Program-made: the position numbers and the translations under genes
Shown: piece after piece, positions 63,644-64,000 of the stretch
Layout: each line of letters opens with the position of its first letter
Position numbering within the stretch: the stretch's first letter is position 1
DNA from: Streptomyces albus subsp. chlorinus
Lineage (GTDB): Bacteria; Actinomycetota; Actinomycetes; Streptomycetales; Streptomycetaceae
DNA length: 64,000 nt
Direction: 5' to 3'
Assembly (NCBI RefSeq): GCF_013302895.1
Contig: NZ_VJOK01000001.1
Span: 4,544,336-4,608,335 of the forward strand
The notes under the pieces: model-generated
Databases searched by the model: none
Seen by the model: the letters and a program-made list of their open reading frames with translations, nothing else
What the model was told of the DNA's origin: nothing

Positions 63644-64000
63644 ATGACTCGACAGCGCGCCACAGGCCCCCTCCCGGCCGCCTTCGCCGAGACGTGGGAG
63701 CAGGACACCCGGGCCCCGCTGCCCCTGGTGGGGGACGAGCGGGAGGTGCTGACCCGCTACCTCGACCGGTACCGCGAGACGCTGGTGCTCAAGTGCTCCG
63801 GCCTGGCGCCCGAAGCCCTCTCGGAGCGCACTGTCCCCCCGTCCGGCCTCAGCCTGCACGGACTGCTGCGGCACCTGGCGGCGGTGGAGCGCTGGTGGTT
63901 CCGCATCCAGCTCGCCGGGGAGGACGCGCCGCCGCTGTACTACTCCGACGACGACCCCGAGCAGGACTTCGACTCCCTCGACGGCGACCCCGCCGAGGCG
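63644..64000 (+). CDS. DinB/DUF664-family protein, 3' end outside window
   Basis: The first 119 residues of a DinB-superfamily (DUF664) protein: EREVLTRYLDRYRETLVLK, LSLHGLLRHLAAVERWWFRI with the metal-type histidine and the WW pair, then an acidic stretch. These four-helix proteins are putative metal- or mycothiol-dependent enzymes. ATG 63644; cut off by the right edge. Confidence 0.85.
   Translation, partial: MTRQRATGPLPAAFAETWEQDTRAPLPLVGDEREVLTRYLDRYRETLVLKCSGLAPEALSERTVPPSGLSLHGLLRHLAAVERWWFRIQLAGEDAPPLYYSDDDPEQDFDSLDGDPAEA

Overview
The window is high-GC actinobacterial chromosome, almost certainly Streptomyces. The evidence is the GTG and TTG starts, strong G/C third-position bias, the order secE-nusG-rplKA-rplJL-rpoBC-rpsLG-fusA-tuf followed by S10/spc/alpha operons, and whiJ-type regulator families (XRE-DUF5753, DUF397, RsbW-like ATPase) that are characteristic of streptomycetes. 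It is the core transcription and translation superlocus with accessory insertions.

Layout. 1-3718: a partial NmrA-like reductase divergent from a TetR regulator with a palindromic operator between them, adenosine deaminase and an aspartate-type aminotransferase. 3909-9228: tRNA-Trp, secE, nusG, rplK, rplA, a lipoprotein, then rplJ-rplL behind an L10-type leader. 9229-17233: rpoB and rpoC with a dedicated promoter. 17383-22855: a DUF1707/DUF4190 membrane protein, then rpsL-rpsG-fusA and tuf. 23027-32817 is an accessory zone between tuf and the S10 operon: panD and a hypothetical, a whiJ-like cassette (ATPase, XRE-DUF5753, two DUF397), a truncated membrane ORF framed by hairpin-bearing repeats, and a minus-strand polymorphic-toxin operon (SseB-like, WXG-like, a 1516-aa RHS protein with a ParB-like tip, candidate immunity protein). 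33384-51582: S10, spc and alpha operons (rpsJ to rplQ, with secY, adk, map, infA, rpmJ and rpoA) and truA. 51636-56794: a membrane-anchored hypothetical and a second accessory block. In that block an RsbW-like ATPase, an AlbA_2/COG2865-type protein and a ParA-like ATPase form a tightly coupled minus-strand operon, divergent from a second XRE-DUF5753 gene with two tandemly duplicated DUF397 genes. 57152-64000: rplM-rpsI, glmM, coaA, a small acidic protein, acpS, nnrD and a partial DinB-like gene.

The core genes make the ribosome, RNA polymerase core, elongation factors and Sec translocon; nearly every break between transcription units has a strong GC hairpin. The two accessory blocks sit exactly at operon boundaries. 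Most notable for follow-up: the three-ATPase operon coupled to a whiJ-like cassette, two whiJ-like cassettes with identical 190-bp divergent spacers, the RHS toxin operon, and an RpoB rifampicin pocket with Asn at the position of E. coli Ser531.
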